Under the pieces are notes generated by a model. It searched no databases. It was not told where the DNA came from and worked only from the letters and a program-made list of their open reading frames with translations. A stretch of DNA of 5,412 bases from Treponema sp. Its GTDB lineage: Bacteria; Spirochaetota; Spirochaetia; Treponematales; Treponemataceae. The translations under genes and the position numbers were made by a program. The number at the start of each line of letters is the position of its first letter. Position 1 is the stretch's first letter. Below, one piece after another: positions 5,320 through 5,412 of this stretch. Location of the stretch: contig DLYJ01000264.1 of assembly GCA_003447785.1 (NCBI GenBank), positions 1 to 5,412 of the forward strand, read 5' to 3'.

Positions 5320-5412
5320 GTTCACAAATAAAATCAAAAATTGCGGAACAGGGTTTTAGGCGCGGCGGTCCCGGAAGAATGGCGGCCCCGGTGGAAAAAC
5401 CAAAAAACGGCA
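5316..5412 (+). CDS. Probable partner ABC half-transporter, 3' end outside window
   Basis: Only the first 32 codons are visible, starting at a GTG that overlaps the upstream stop by 4 bases. The peptide starts MSSQIKSK and continues with a Gly/Arg/Pro-rich stretch (RRGGPGRM) and then Lys. This basic, glycine-rich N-terminal tail before the first membrane helix is typical of the second subunit of heterodimeric ABC exporters. Together with coupling to a subunit that has a degenerate ATPase site, it makes a partner exporter subunit the best call. No ATPase motif is in view, so this is inference from context and the N-terminal style. Expected features beyond the edge are a canonical Walker B Glu and H-loop His. 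Confidence 0.75.
   Translation, partial: MSSQIKSKIAEQGFRRGGPGRMAAPVEKPKNG

Overview
The window looks like part of the chromosome of a carbohydrate-degrading, probably gut- or rumen-associated bacterium, most likely a Treponema-like spirochaete. That guess rests on a large secreted-type multidomain pectinesterase with spirochaete-style beta-sandwich modules, moderate-to-low GC, and a heterodimeric ABC exporter of a type common in such genomes. It is an inference; gut Bacillota or Fibrobacterota are not excluded.

Layout: (1) Positions 1-2867 (+) hold the last 954 codons of a pectinesterase (CE8) that is open at the left edge. It has beta-sandwich/Ig-like modules, then the catalytic beta-helix, then two tandem copies of a 135-residue C-terminal domain. 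(2) Positions 2868-3570 are a 703-bp intergenic region, and it is the most interesting part. After two stacked terminators it holds a strong promoter driving a short structured RNA on the + strand (about 3016-3111). This converges on a 28-residue hydrophobic peptide gene on the - strand (3116-3202), which has its own promoter (3345-3374) and a hairpin-rich leader of about 136 nt. The two transcripts would share a bidirectional terminator hairpin (3064-3107). This is the architecture of a type I toxin-antitoxin locus (compare par/Fst, TxpA/RatA, BsrG/SR4). The block is bracketed by two copies of a 32-bp terminator-like repeat. (3) Positions 3571-5319 (+) encode a half-size ABC exporter with a degenerate ATPase site (Asp for the catalytic Glu, Gln for the H-loop His). 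(4) From a GTG at 5316, overlapping the previous stop codon, a second gene starts. It is very probably the partner half-transporter and runs off the right edge.

How the parts work together: the pectinesterase would remove methyl esters from pectin outside the cell or at its surface. The two ABC genes form a translationally coupled operon for a heterodimeric exporter of unknown substrate. Nothing links them functionally to the pectinesterase, from which they are separated by terminators and the putative toxin-antitoxin block. The toxin, antitoxin RNA and folding statements come from reading the sequence by eye and are untested.
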